Source of the DNA: Atherix ibis | Lineage: Eukaryota > Arthropoda > Insecta > Diptera > Athericidae | NCBI GenBank assembly: GCA_958298945.1 | Contig: OY282609.1 | Location: 31,531,212 to 31,595,211, forward strand | DNA length: 64,000 nt | Reading direction: 5' to 3' | In this document: piece by piece, positions 21,250 to 32,836 of the stretch | Layout of the letters: each line of letters starts with the position of its first letter | How positions within the stretch are numbered: position 1 is the first letter of the stretch | The notes under the pieces: generated by a model | Database searches by the model: none | What the model was told of the DNA's origin: nothing | The model's input: the letters and a program-made list of their open reading frames with translations, nothing else | Program-made: the position numbers and the translations under genes

Positions 21250-23729
21250 TATTTCCCATAGGCGTCGTTGCAACTTTTTTGTAAGTCAAACTTACAAAAT
21301 TTGATGGTACATCGTTACTCTAAATTTCGCCGTACTATTTTTCGTTTACTTATCACGCTCTATAGGGTTGAAATTTGTTCTGCTGCACGTCGATTGGCAT
21401 CTGAGAATTTATCTATATTCGTGAATATAACGCAGAAAACATTTTAACTTGTACTACACGGCTAGGAGGTGGTAAATATACAATCTATACGGAAGGGAAG
21501 TCGCTATGTAGTTCTCTATGATATCATTATTTTTCTGCCGCAACTGGTATGCAGGCTAAAGGAAAGCTTTTGATAAGCGTGCGCATTTTGTTATTTTATT
21601 CAAAATTAAGAAACTTTTCTTTCCATCTCGTATTTTTTTTTTACTAACTTAAATCCTATCCAACGGAATTCAATCTTTCAAAATAAAAAAGCTTTATCTG
21701 GTGTCCCACATGGCAGTTATCTGGATCCACTATTACATATTCGAGTCGTTAGGCCATTTTATATACTTACTCAGAATTTCATAGGTCTTTCTATAAGTTT
21801 CTCTTCACTTATTTTTAGTTCTGATTTGGTTTAACTAGATTAAAGCTTAAATATCGACTTTGAGGCTTTTGGAAAAAGTTTCGCTTAAACAATTTCGCTT
21901 GGTAGCTCCCCATTCACTAGCCGCATTTGCTTGGCTGTTAATTACTAAAGATATCAATCCTGCTATGACTATGGGGTCAGATTAGAAATAAAAATGATAT
22001 TCAAAGAACCTACCCCAACCCCCCCCCCCCCCCCACCCTTCAACAAACTCTTAATGATTTTACTTATTTTTTATTTCATTTTCCTTGAGACGAAATCTGA
22101 TTGGTGGTTGGTGAATATTTTCCAGTTTTTTCTGTGCAAGTGTGTGTCCTCAAGTTTAAGTATAAAATCAATAAAATGGAAAAAATTCTATTTTCCTTAA
22201 CACTCCCTAAAATAAATAAAATCTTTTTGTTTTTCGAATGTCTTTATAAAAAAAACACCCAATTATTTTCTTATGTGGCAAGAATTTATTTTTGTCATCC
22301 CCTTTTTTACCAAGTTTCTGTTTACTGAAAGTTGAAAGCTCAAGAATTATTCGTACACAAAGAACTCAAATTTGTATTATAAAAAATAATTCCAAGCGCG
22401 TAAAAAATAGCCACGACACATTCCCATAGACTAAAAAAAAAGGGACACAAAACATTCCTTTTTATTTTGTTTTTTTGCTGTGGTATATCAAAAAGTATAA
22501 AATTATTACAATTGCAAGATTTCGATAGGAAAATCCTTAAATTGTAAATTGATTTTTAAAGTTGAAAAGTAGAAATTCATAAAAATAATTTTTCTTTTTT
22601 AACTAAACTCTGCCATGTTTAAAGTTGAATTTCTTTTCATCCATTCTGTCTAGTATCTAATAAGAAAGTGCCTAACAAATAAGAGTGACGAAAGGAGGGG
22701 GCTGGACTCCTTGAAGAGGTTATGAAACTTGATGAAACTCTTCTGTTTTGCTAATAAAAATGGAATGAAATTCTTAAAATTTAGCAGACATCAGCTGGTT
22801 CTATTTTGTCTTTATTTACTCAAAAACGACTTCACTAACAACAAGCACAATGGCAATAATTCGGGTGAAGGAGCGACTGGGGTGATGTAGAGTCGTAAAA
22901 TTTTTATAGCATTCGGTCGATCACAATATGAAGTGAGGACATTTGATTTTTCACAAACTCGAATTTATATTCTTCAGAACTCATATGAGTCTAGGCAAGT
23001 ATTCTTGATGTTTTTTTTCAGCTCCTTTCAGATTTCTTACAAGTTCCGATAGTATATGTTACACCTTTACTGTCATACATTCAATGTTTCCGTTGTTGAT
23101 AGGCAATAATTTTATAAAAAGATAATAATTATCTATCCGTCATCACCTGTAATAAATCAGGTTTTAGTAACTATCGATTTTCGGGCATGTTATTAAGGTA
23201 TTAGGACGATTATAATTATGTTATTAAGGTACTATAAGTATTAAGGAAAATTAATAGCATTTTTAAAGTATTTTTTTCTATTTTTGACATAGAGGGGGAC
23301 CTGAAGTTTACAGACAGTTTACATTTTTAAAGGGGGACCTGAAGTTTACAGAATTGGTTTTCTCTAGGACCTCAAAATATTCGCACATGTTGTGTACACT
23401 GCCCCTTCATTTTTAGAAAACTTCCTTCTAGCCAAGTAATAATAATAATTTCATACAATAATTTAATCAATGCCTATTTTTACATTAATCCTTCTGTCAG
23501 TAACCAGGGTACGACAATAAAAACGGCTACATATAAGCTTGTTTATTGGCTCGTTTGTATTTTATTTTAATTTATCAAACAAAATTGATGCCATAACATA
23601 TTTTGATGGTATTTCCATCAAGTTTGATTTGTTTAAAAATCTTTTATTAAAAAATTTAAGATCCGCTATTAAGAGTTTTCTTAGTGAAAATGGTTGAACA
23701 ACTCTGGTAGAATATTTGGTAAAAAATTT
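21250..23729. other. AT-rich DNA with a poly(C) tract
   Basis: A run of 16 C lies at 22019-22034. A short duplication, GGGGGACCTGAAGTTTACAG, occurs twice near 23290-23350. Otherwise nothing was recognised. Confidence 0.5.
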
Positions 23730-24057
23730 AACGAGGTCGTAAAAATATATCGCAAATCTTGCACGAAAACTAGCATGAAAGTCAACAGGTCATCCAAAAG
23801 TCTACAGTCATCCGTGCGTGAAAAATCACGTACGTAAAAAATCATGTACATTCAAAACACGTGCGTGCAAAATCACGTGCGTGCAACATCACACAACACA
23901 AAACACGCAAAACTAGCAGCAAAACTAGCACAAAATCTAGCAGCAAAACTAGCACCAAAACCATCACCAAAACTAGCAGCAAAACCAGTACCAAAACTAG
24001 CTCAAAAACAAGCAGCAAATCTAGCATCAAATCTAGCATGGAAATAGAAAATAGAAA
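23730..24057 (+). repeat. minisatellite, 12-bp unit AGCAGCAAAACT, left block
   Basis: From about 23900 the sequence is a run of 12-bp units around AAAACTAGCAGC with variants (AGCACC, ATCTAGC). It is preceded by looser repeats of CGTGCGTGCAAAATCA between 23815 and 23890. The unit length is a multiple of three and lacks stops in one frame, which explains the Lys/Thr/Ser-rich open frame here. The left edge carries AACGAGGTCGTAAAAAT (23730), which recurs with one change near the right edge of the cluster (26460). Confidence 0.85.
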
Positions 24058-25610
24058 ATGGAAAATGAAAAATGGAAAAATGGAAAAATGAAAAAATGGA
24101 AAAATGGAAAAATGGAAAAATGGAAAAATGGAAAAATGGAAAAATGGAAAAATGGAAAAATGGAAAAATGGAAAAATGGAAAAATGGAAAAATGGAAAAA
24201 TGGAAAAATGGAAAAATGGAAAAATGGAAAAATGGAAAAATGGAAAAATGGAAAAATGGAAAAATGGAAAAATGGAAAAATGGAAAAATGGAAAAATGGA
24301 AAAATGGAAAAATGGAAAAATGGAAAAATGGAAAAATGGAAAAATGGAAAAATGGAAAAATGGAAAAATGGAAAAATGGAAAAATGGAAAAATGGAAAAA
24401 TGGAAAAATGGAAAAATGGAAAAATGGAAAAATGGAAAAATGGAAAAATGGAAAAATGGAAAAATGGAAAAATGGAAAAATGGAAAAATGGAAAAATGGA
24501 AAAATGGAAAAATGGAAAAATGAAAAAATGGAAAAATGGAAAAATGGAAAAATGGAAAAATGGAAAAATGGAAAAATGGAAAAATGGAAAAATGGAAAAA
24601 TGGAAAAATGAAAAAATGGAAAAATAGAAAAATAGAAAAATGAAAAAATGAACAAATGGAAAAATGGACAAATGGAAAAATGGAAAAATGGAAAAATGGA
24701 AAAATGGAAAAATGGAAAAATGGAAAAATGGAAAAATGGAAAAATGGAAAAATGGAAAAATGGAAAAATGGAAAAATGGAAAAATGGAAAAATGGAAAAA
24801 TGGAAAAATGGAAAAATGGAAAAATGGAAAATTGGAAAAATGGAAAAATGGAAAAATGGAAAAATGGAAAAATGGAAAAATGGAAAAATGGAAAAATGGA
24901 AAAATGGAAAAATGGAAAAATGGAAAAATGGAAAAATGGAAAAATGGAAAAATGGAAAAATGGAAAAATGGAAAAATGGAAAAATGGAAAAATGGAAAAA
25001 TGGAAAAATGGAAAAATGGAAAAATGGAAAAATGGAAAAATGGAAAAATGGAAAAATGGAAAAATGGAAAAATGGAAAAATGGAAAAATGGAAAAATGGA
25101 AAAATGGAAAAATGGAAAAATGGAAAAATGGAAAAATGGAAAAATGGAAAAATGGAAAAATGGAAAAATGGAAAAATGGAAAAATGGAAAAATGGAAAAA
25201 TGGAAAAATGGAAAAATGGAAAAATGGAAAAATGGAAAAATGGAAAAATGGAAAAATGGAAAAATGGAAAAATGGAAAAATGAAAAAATGAAAAAATGAA
25301 AAAATGAAAAAATGAAAAAATTAAAAAATTAAAAAATAAAAAAATGGAAAAATGGAGAAATGGAAAAATGGAAATATGGAAAAATGGAAAAATGAAAAAA
25401 TTAAAAAATGGAAAAATGGAAAAATGAAAAAATTAAAAACTAAAAAAATGGAAAAATGGAGAAATGGAAAAATGGAAATATGGAAAAATGGAAAAATGGA
25501 AAAATGGAAAAATGGAAAAATGGAAAAATGGAAAAATGGAAAAATCGAAAAATGGAGAAATGAAAAAATGAGAAAATGTGGAATTGCAAAAATGGAAAAA
25601 TAAATTGAAA
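24058..25610 (+). repeat. 1.5-kb tandem array of the 8-bp unit GGAAAAAT
   Basis: About 190 head-to-tail copies of an 8-bp unit (AAAAATGG), nearly perfect from 24090 to 25275 and increasingly mutated after that (AAAAAATG and AAAAATTA variants, then GGAGAAAT). Because 8 is not a multiple of three and three units contain no stop, all three forward frames stay open and give a repeating Met-Glu-Lys-Trp-Lys-Asn-Gly-Lys. These frames are not genes. The array sits inside the 12-bp minisatellite, which continues on its right. Confidence 0.98.
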
Positions 25611-25625
25611 AAGAAAAATCAAAAC

Positions 25626-25872
25626 AAGAATGAAAACTAGTAGCAAATCAGGCGGGAAAACTAGCACCAAAACCAGCACCAAAACTATCAGCAAAACTAG
25701 CACAAAAACTAGCATAAAAACTAGCAGCAAAACTAGCAGCAAAACTAGCAGCAAAACTGGCAGCAGAACTAGCAGCAAAACCAACACCAAAACTAGCACG
25801 AAAACAAGCGGCAAATCTGGCACCAAATCTAGCATGGAAACAAGCAGCAAATCTAGCAGAAAATTTAGATGA
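25626..25872 (+). repeat. minisatellite, 12-bp unit, right block
   Basis: About 20 units of AAAACTAGCAGC and variants (GGCGGG, GGCACC) in the same orientation as the left block. Open frames across it (Lys-Thr-Ser-Ser repeats and their reverse) result from the 12-bp period. Confidence 0.9.
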
Positions 25873-26213
25873 AAAACGTCGACGGGCATCCAATATCATT
25901 TTGTGGATTTTTCACACTATTTCTGGTATGGTCAAACAAGAAAAAAAAACAGACCGTAGACTTCCGGGCAGGAATTTCCTCGTCCATGCAGATTAAGTGT
26001 CCAATTGAGCTTTATTTTATTCACAACTGTGTGGTTGCGGTAACGCTTCAGTATTTATTCATTAATAAGGGTCAGGAATCGGCCATCATTATGTAGAGGG
26101 CCGAAAATTCTTCGAAGGATCCTCCTCTGAAACACGAACTAATTCTAAACGCACGTGATTATTTCTTACCTAACGCGATTATTTCTTAACGCACGTAATT
26201 AATTCAAATTTAT
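25873..26213. other. unclassified spacer within the satellite cluster
   Basis: Mostly unique sequence. Near 26145-26205 CGCACGTRATTA and GATTATTTCTTA each recur, suggesting a small decayed tandem repeat. Confidence 0.4.
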
Positions 26214-26480
26214 GTTGCATGTTGCATGTGCACGCAATAATAAGTTGCTACAATAAGTTGCATGCAATATGTTGGACGCAATATTATTGCACGCCATATG
26301 TTGCACGCAATATGTTGCACGCTATATGTTCCACGCAATATGTTGCAAGCTATATGTTGCATGCAATATGTTGCACGCAATATGTAGCACGAAAATATAT
26401 CGTAAATCTAGCATGAAAACTAGCAGCAAATCGTAAACATTTATCAAGCTCGTAAATATGTAACGAGCTCGTAAAAATTT
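26214..26480 (+). repeat. 14-bp tandem repeat ATATGTTGCACGCA
   Basis: At least seven consecutive units can be read between about 26290 and 26394, with single-base variants (GCT, TTCCACG, TTGCATG), after a looser run from 26214. It passes into two units of the 12-bp minisatellite (26400-26430). The right border has AACGAGCTCGTAAAAAT, echoing the left border of the cluster. Confidence 0.85.
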
Positions 26481-26743
26481 ATTTGCGCATTTCTGACGAT
26501 TCTCAATATGTCTAGTACAACTAATATCGGGGAATATTCAGTTTTATCATATTTAATAATGCTAACAAGCGAGATGTACGCATAAACGAGGATAAGGATA
26601 CTTAATTGCCTAATTCAAATTTATCAAAATTATCTAAACCTACGAGATCCTAGACCGATACAGCGACCGCCCGGTTGTGGATAAATCTCAGCTTAATAAT
26701 CTGCGGTGGGCTGGATACTTAATTGGTTTTACTGTGGGATATA
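26481..26743. other. unrecognised spacer
   Basis: Nothing recognised before the next mariner. Confidence 0.4.
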
Positions 26744-28031
26744 TTGGGTTGGTGCAAAAGTTATGACCGTTTTTTACATATACAATTGATCATTTTTTTT
26801 TTAGATTTATATTATTTATTTAATCAATTATATAATTTCCATCCGTTCTTATAACCTTCTCTCATCTTTCTATCAACTTATTAATACCATTATTGTAAAA
26901 TTGCGTGGATGTTGATGCGAAAAATGTAGTAAGGGATGCTTTTACCTGCTCTATTGTATCAAATCTTTTATCATTTAAAAAATTTTGCAGTGATCGGAAT
27001 AAATGAAAATCGGAAAGAGCAAGATCTGGAGAATACGGTGGATGCTTGATAACATCCCAATTCAACTCATTCAGCTTGTGTTGGGTCATCATAGCCACAT
27101 GTGATCGCGCGTTGTCGTGATGAAACACTACCCCTTTTCTGTTTACCAATTCTGGTCTATCCTTTTGAAGGGCGATGTTCAATTTGGATAATTGCTGACA
27201 ATATCGTTCTGATGTAATTGTCTGATTGCGTTCCAAGAATTCAAAATACACAATACCCTTATAATCCCACCAAATGCAAAGCATAACTTTTTTTCGATGG
27301 ATTTCGGCTTTCGAAGTTGTTAATGGGGCTTGTCCAGATATAGCCCAATGTCTTTTTCTTAACACGTTGTTGTACACGACCAATTTCTCATCTCCCGTTA
27401 CTAAACGATGCAAAAAAGGTTCATGTTTTTGTCTCGCACTCAAAGCAACGCACGTTAAAACACGATCCAATAAATTGGCAGCCTACAATTGATGAGGTAT
27501 CCAAACGTCGTACCGCGAAACCATCCCCATACGCTTCAAATGCCTTAATACGGTTGTATGGTTGACTCCCATCATCGACGCGATCTCCCTGGTGGTAAGA
27601 CGTGGATTGGTGTCAATTATGACTTTTAACTTGTCCTCATCAGACTTCAATGGCCGCCCGGTACGTGGTTTATCAATTAGTGAAAAATTCCCAGATCGGA
27701 ATTTTGTAAACCATCTTCGTACCTGTCGAACTTTGATGACATCTGCTCCATACACCCCGCAAATGTTTTTGGTTGCCACACTCGCGGTATTGTCTTTACG
27801 GAATTCATAAAGTAAATAATGACGTAAATGCACTTTATCGACCGACATTTTGAAAAAATACTAGGGCTCTTCACTGTACTCTGGCCAGGCCAAAACTGAA
27901 TAGAAAGTAGAGGGAAAGCATCCTTTATACAATGGAATCATTTAAAAGAAGGTACTATTCATCATTTTTTAAGAAAAAATTTTTTTTACCTAGGACCATA
28001 AAAAACGGGCATAACTTTTGCACCAACCCAA
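26744..28031 (-). mobile_element. mariner, full length, both ends and TA duplication
   Basis: The ends read TTGGGTTGGTGCAAAAGTTA on the left and, inverted, the same 20 bases on the right; inside, GACCGTTTTTTA and GCCCGTTTTTTA match well. TA lies at 26742-26743 and 28032-28033. The length is 1,288 bp, typical of the family. This is the best-preserved relative of 5182-6421 and 56098-56838. Confidence 0.95.
26862..27848 (-). pseudogene. mariner transposase, intact apart from one nonsense codon
   Basis: From ATG at 27848 to the stop at 26862 there are 328 codons in one frame with a single internal TAG (27485-27483) at codon 122, where the related copy at 5182-6421 has TCG (Ser). The order is VHLRHYLLYEFRKDNTASVA (first helix-turn-helix), RRWFTKFRSGNFSLIDKPRT, GRPLKSDEDKLK, REIASMMGVNHTTVLRHLKR (second), linker VWIPHQL-stop-AANLLDR. 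Then VTGDEK (first Asp), FHHDNARSHVAM (second), YSPDLALSDFHLF (third) and NGINKLIER. All three catalytic Asp residues and the DD34D spacing are present. One base change could explain its loss. Confidence 0.93.
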
Positions 28032-29182
28032 TATTTCGCGAAAAGTTTGCAGTAGCTCCATCTGTAATCCCAGTAGGGGCGGTAGGCCCTGACTGCAGTA
28101 GATGCCAAAAAAATACTGGGAGTGCCGAACTGGAAAACCGCGACGCGAAACCGGTACTTCGCAGGTCTAGACCCGACTCCCGGTTAACGCACCAGTGACG
28201 GTTATATAAATCTCCGGAGTACTTAACCATCAACGAATATCGTGAAAGAACAAAATTTACCTATATTCATTCTCATCAACGCCAGCAAAATAAGAAACGA
28301 GGATTTAGTGGTACTGTGACTGAGAATTCATCTATTTTTAATAAGATAAGAAATTTCTTTTAAGAAAAAATAAATTTCTTATTTCATAAAACCCTTCCAA
28401 CAAATTATTATATTTAATTTGTTTTATTTGCATTTTAGCATTTATTGAACAAGCGCAAAGTCGACTTTGAATTCCATAATAATAAAAAATATAATTAAAA
28501 AAATGAATATATGAAAACTGTACAATACAAGTGCTTAAAACTAAGAAGCACTTATACTAATTCTAGAATATGATTCGCTGCAACGCAATTTAGTTACGCT
28601 TCCTTTGAAAAAATTGCATTGGCTTGATCGCCTAAGTCTTCCACCTCCGCTTAATTTGCTTTAAATGCCTATTTTAGATAAAATACCGGTGTATGCTAGA
28701 GAAAGGATCGACAGAGATTAGTTCTGTATGCGTGGTTGAATTTTTGTAGAATGGTGTCTACTGATGCGATGCAGGTGTTGATGGGAGAAATTCCGTGGGC
28801 CATAGCGGTGTTGCGTAGACTCTGGGTGGCTCTAGACCTGTAGGGAATGTATGATATTTGGCAACAGCAGTGAAATGCCAGTGGAATGGGAGATGGGCTC
28901 ATGAGTTCTTCTTTAACGTAAGATTTTATTCCACAAATAAGTTTGAATATGGCCTGTGCCTAGGATGTCTCATGATTGGGCACAATTGGATAAAAGTATT
29001 GCACTGACTACCATAGCATAGTATAAGAGAAGAGCGCAGATATTGAATGAGTTATTTTGATTGATGTGTGTTACCAAAACTGGCCACCACCGAATGAAAG
29101 CCCATGCTCGATGTCGGTAGAACATTCGGGTTTTGGCTAATCCGTGCACCTGAACTAACTTAGCGCGATGCCTAGGAATTTA
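28032..29182. other. unclassified, partly GC-richer DNA
   Basis: 28045-28220 is notably GC-richer than its neighbours, and 28690-29160 also has a less AT-biased composition. The open frame at 28902-28696 shows no motif I know. The last 28 bp (29155-29182) are repeated at 32836-32863, in both cases directly before a Mos1-like element. Confidence 0.45.
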
Positions 29183-29279
29183 CCAGGTGTATAAGCTTAA
29201 AGCCGCTGTTTTTAGTCAAAAAAAATGTTTTTTCAATAGAAAGCAAAAACAAATTTATTCAAGGTATTTTCCCTCACTA

Positions 29280-30784
29280 GCTACACATTTTTCCCATCTC
29301 TCGGGCAATTTGTGGATACCACGCCAAAAAAATTCCTTCTTTTTCGCGGCAAACCCTTTTTCAGACGTCTTCGTAAGAATCGAATTGCTGCTCAGCAAAA
29401 ATGTGGCCCATCGACGAAAACAGGTGGTAGTATTTTGACATGTGCGATGGGGCGTTGTCGTGGAGGAAAATCAGCTTGTCGTGTGTTTGTTGATAATCCA
29501 TCCTTTTTTCAAGCAGAGCAAGGTGCAATTTAATCAGTTGTTGGTGGTAGCGGTGGGCATTGACAGTTTCACCAGGTTTCAACATCTCATAGTAGACGAT
29601 ACTCTGATGATCCCACCAAACGCACAGCATCGTCTTCCGTCCGAAGCGATTTGGTCTTGGGGAAAATGTTGATGGTTGGCCGGGATCAACCCACGATTGC
29701 TTGCGTTTAGGATTCTCGAAATATATCCACTTTTCATCGCCTGTCACAATCCGATGCAGGAACGACTTTCTTTTTTGTCTGGCGAGCAAGATTTGAGTTT
29801 CCATCTGCCGAGTGTGTGGTGCAATGGTCAAGGTGACCGACTCACACTCGGTAGGTGGCGGGTTCGATTCCCGCTGCCGCCATCTCGGCATTGGTGCCGG
29901 GGTGAAAGGCCTGACTACAAGCCTTATATATGTAGTCCGTAGGGTCCCCCAACGTCACTGGAGGTTGCTTCGCTGGTCTGATAAGCCGCAAGCTATAAAA
30001 ACCACCTTATCAAGAAACAGCACAAGAAGAATCAACCGGACCGTACCTCAGGCAAGAACTCATTTGGCTTTCATCGTACTCAGGGCATAAACCGTACCTC
30101 AGGCAAAAACCCAAGACAGTACCTCAGGCAAAAACCCAAGACCGTACCTCAGGCAAAAACCCAAAGGCAGAAGCAGATGGAAGAGAGTTCACGGAAGCAT
30201 CCGGACCGTACCTCAAGACCGTACCTCAGGCAGGAACCCAGGGCAGAGGCAGACGGAGGAGAGTTAACGGAGTTTTCTGGTGCCGCTATGTGCTCCATAG
30301 GAGCGACTGTGTTCTCATGACTATGTGTGTATAAAAAATGCATGTATGTGTTAAAAAAATTGTACAAATGTAGAAAATGAAAACCTGTCAAATAAATAAT
30401 AAATAATCGTTCAATACATGCGGCACCCATTTTCCGATCTTTTCAATCTTCCCCATGGCACGCAGACGTGTGGAAATAGCGGGTTGAGTAACACCCAATT
30501 GTTTTGCGAGAATTTTTTACGATTGGGTATCGTCTTCGTCCAAAAGAGCCTGCAATTGATGGTCCTCAACACTTCCTAAACCGATTTTCACGCTTCTTGT
30601 TCCACAAGTCAAAATTGCCCTCTTTGAACCGACGAAACCAATCTCGGCACATTGTTTCCAATAAAGCACTGTCACCAGAGGCCTCCATAAGCATTCGATG
30701 CGATTCGGCATCCGATTTCTTCAAATTGAAGCAGAAAAGCAGAGATTCCCGCATATGATCTTTTTCTGGCACAAAACTATACAT
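29280..30784 (-). pseudogene. Mos1-like transposase, interrupted
   Basis: The N-terminus from 30784 reads MYSFVPEKDHMRESLLFCFN, KKSDAESHRMLMEASGDSAL and CRDWFRRFKEGNFDLWNKK (first helix-turn-helix). A frameshift follows, then QLQALLDEDDTQS and the end of the second helix-turn-helix before the SINE. Beyond it are ILLARQKRKSFLHRIVTGDE (first Asp), KTMLCVWWDHQSIVYYEMLK and KLIFLHDNAPSHMSK (second Asp). A deletion then joins directly to YYHLFSSMGHIFAEQQFDSY, removing the SPDLAPSD block with the third Asp. Dead. Confidence 0.88.
29808..30408 (+). mobile_element. tRNA-derived SINE with internal tandem repeats
   Basis: The head resembles a tRNA gene: A-box-like TGGTGCAATGGTCAAGG (29816-29832), anticodon arm ACCGA-CTCACAC-TCGGT (loop anticodon CAC, as for Val), and T-arm GCGGGTTCGATTCCCGC containing the B box GGTTCGATTCC (29861-29871). 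The acceptor stem does not pair, so it is not a working tRNA. The body is unrelated to tRNA and includes six or seven tandem copies of CCGTACCTCAGGCA spaced about 25 bp apart (30040-30235). The tail is AAATAAATAATAAATAAT. It interrupts a Mos1-like transposase whose sequence resumes at both edges. No clear target duplication was seen. Confidence 0.82.
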
Positions 30785-30981
30785 GATTACCAAAAGAAAA
30801 ATGTATGTTATACGAAATTGCTGACAATGGTGCAGTGATTAATATTGACAGATGTCAAACTCATAAAAAAAAGTATGGCGTGCCCATGGTAGCTTAATAC
30901 GCTCACTCACACCATCTATGACCAAACAGTTAATTTTTGACCATCTATGACCAAACAGTTAATTTAAGCTTATACAACTGG

Positions 30982-32794
30982 TACAAGGTTTTTTACTATA
31001 GCTCAATGAGCGGAGAACAAACGGAAGTACTCTCAAAACAAAAATTTTTATCACGGCGACCGAGTGCCCCATGGCATTAAACCACACTGTGTCCTATAAT
31101 GAAGAAGCGCCATTGGCTGTAACGTGGTGGGTCTGGTTAATATTCAAATAGCGAGTATTAAGATAAAGACTTTTATCTTTTCTTAACTTGTAGGTCATTT
31201 TTTACCACTTATTTATTTTTTTATCCAAGCTAAATCCTCTTGATTGGTGAATCTTTCCCAACGTTTGTTTTGGAAATGAGTGCTGATGTCGAAGCTTATT
31301 TTGAAAAAAAAAAATTCTTCGGATTTTTTAGGGAACATGACTTCTTGTGCAACGGAAGTACAGTGAAAGTCGCAAAGTATTTCTTGAGTATAAATAAATA
31401 AAAATATTTTCTGAAACGAACTTTATAATTATACATTTTAATGCTTGCATTTATAATTATGCCATTGATGATAAGTTTCCTGTGAAAAGTCAGGTTAGGA
31501 TTCCGTTCGTAGCATAGAAAATTTTCTTTTCAAAACTCCTGGACTAGGAAAATATATAAGAATTTTTAAATATTTGGTAATCTTAGCTTTCGACCGACTT
31601 CATTTACTATCAATATTTTGGAAATAAGTGCATTTATTTGCCGAAAAATTAAAGAATTTTGTAGAAGTTCTCTTTAACTTATTTATTTATTCAGCCTACT
31701 GTACTCAAGAGAATTGAGTCTTTTTATATACAATATAATATTGGGCAGTATTGGAAATGAAGGGCTGCCATTTTGGGTTGATGTGTCCGAATAGGTTACA
31801 AATATGCAAATGCGAAAATCATGTTCACGGTGATTGATCACTTTGAATGGTTAATTTTTATTTTCAATTTTTCCTTTGCAAAACAAAGTAAGTTTGTGTA
31901 AATTTTTTCCCATTTTGGGAGAATAATCGCAAATGTGCACATAATATACTATACCAACACCATCCCAGCTCAACCTAACTTATTCCTTTGTGATTCAATA
32001 ATAAGACATGAGAGGCTAAATATTGTTTATATTGAAATTTATACAAAATTCCTTCAAAGCAAGCATTCTCTGGCAATACTTTTTAAATTCAAAATTGGAA
32101 AAAATCTAATATCAAGTTTGGATAAAATTGAAAAAAATAATTCCATTTAAATGCAAATGAATTTTTTTTCCTATTATTTAGATATACAGAATTTTTGAAT
32201 GAAAAGTTATTCATTTTGTTAGATTGACTATAGAAAAATTATATTTTTTTCATAGAGCTTTGTGGTTGTTGTGTACACTTATTAATCCTTTACACGCCAA
32301 ATGGGCAGGCATTTGCAGGTAAATTCTCCAAAAACTTTAAATTTTGCTTAAAAAATTATTGTATGAAATTTTGAGATGAAAAGGAAAATTATCGGTTGAA
32401 ATTTCAAATGGAATTTTACTGTTTATTATATGAAAACTTCGAAGAGAAAATTTTTAGTCTTTGTTTTGTGGCTTTATTTTTAAGGTCTTTGAGATACGAT
32501 CCAAAGGTTATTCTGTAGGCCTTGTCAGCTTACCTAATGAAACTGTTCGATTTAACTTGGAGAAAGCTATTAGAAGTGGTTAGATTTTATGAAACAAATT
32601 TGATTCTTTTGGTCAGTTAATGAGAGAACTTGGAAAGGGGTTGAGGAACTTGGCTAAAGAAGCAAGATTCCATGTAGTCAGTTTCAGTGAGAACAGGATG
32701 GTGGAGCACATCTCGCGCTATTTGGTCAGTCCGGTAATTCCCGCAAATACTAGATACTAGCATGTCTGGGAACCCAACGCAATTCGACGTTTCT
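30982..32794. other. AT-rich DNA, nothing recognised
   Basis: Long AT-rich stretch with no motif, element end or RNA signal recognised. The open frame at 31935-32150 has background composition. Confidence 0.5.
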
Positions 32795-32836
32795 ATTGTT
32801 TAATAGATTGCGATGAACTTTGTTGAGCACCGAATC
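32795..32836 (+). repeat. 42-bp direct repeat, left copy
   Basis: Starts ATTGTTTAATAGATTGCGAT and ends GAGCACCGAATC. It matches 33129-33170 at 39 of 42 positions and flanks the mariner patch between them. Confidence 0.85.

Larger units (their letters stand above)
29183..30981 (-). mobile_element. Mos1-like mariner interrupted by a SINE
   Basis: The left end CCAGGTGTATAAGCTTAAAG follows TA (29181-29182). The right end, AATTTAAGCTTATACAACTG then G, precedes TA (30982-30983). Relative to the copy at 16138 about 75 bp are deleted near 29430. A 29-bp tandem duplication, CCATCTATGACCAAACAGTT and on, lies near the right end (30910-30965). The ~600-bp SINE at 29808-30408 sits between the linker and the N-terminal domain. 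Confidence 0.92.

Noticed and set aside
22019..22034. Poly(C) tract (and another near 55740) as a structured element
   Set aside because: Simple homopolymer without further structure; may also be a sequencing or assembly length error.
24058..25299. Several long open frames of about 180-217 residues on both strands
   Set aside because: They are all readings of the 8-bp GGAAAAAT array; three frames stay open only because three units contain no stop codon.
23900..25872. CRISPR-like regular repeats
   Set aside because: Repeats are direct and contiguous with no unique spacers, and the rest of the window is insect-like.
29808..29882. A functional tRNA-Val gene
   Set aside because: The T-arm and anticodon arm are good, but the acceptor stem does not pair and the sequence runs into a SINE body with a tail.
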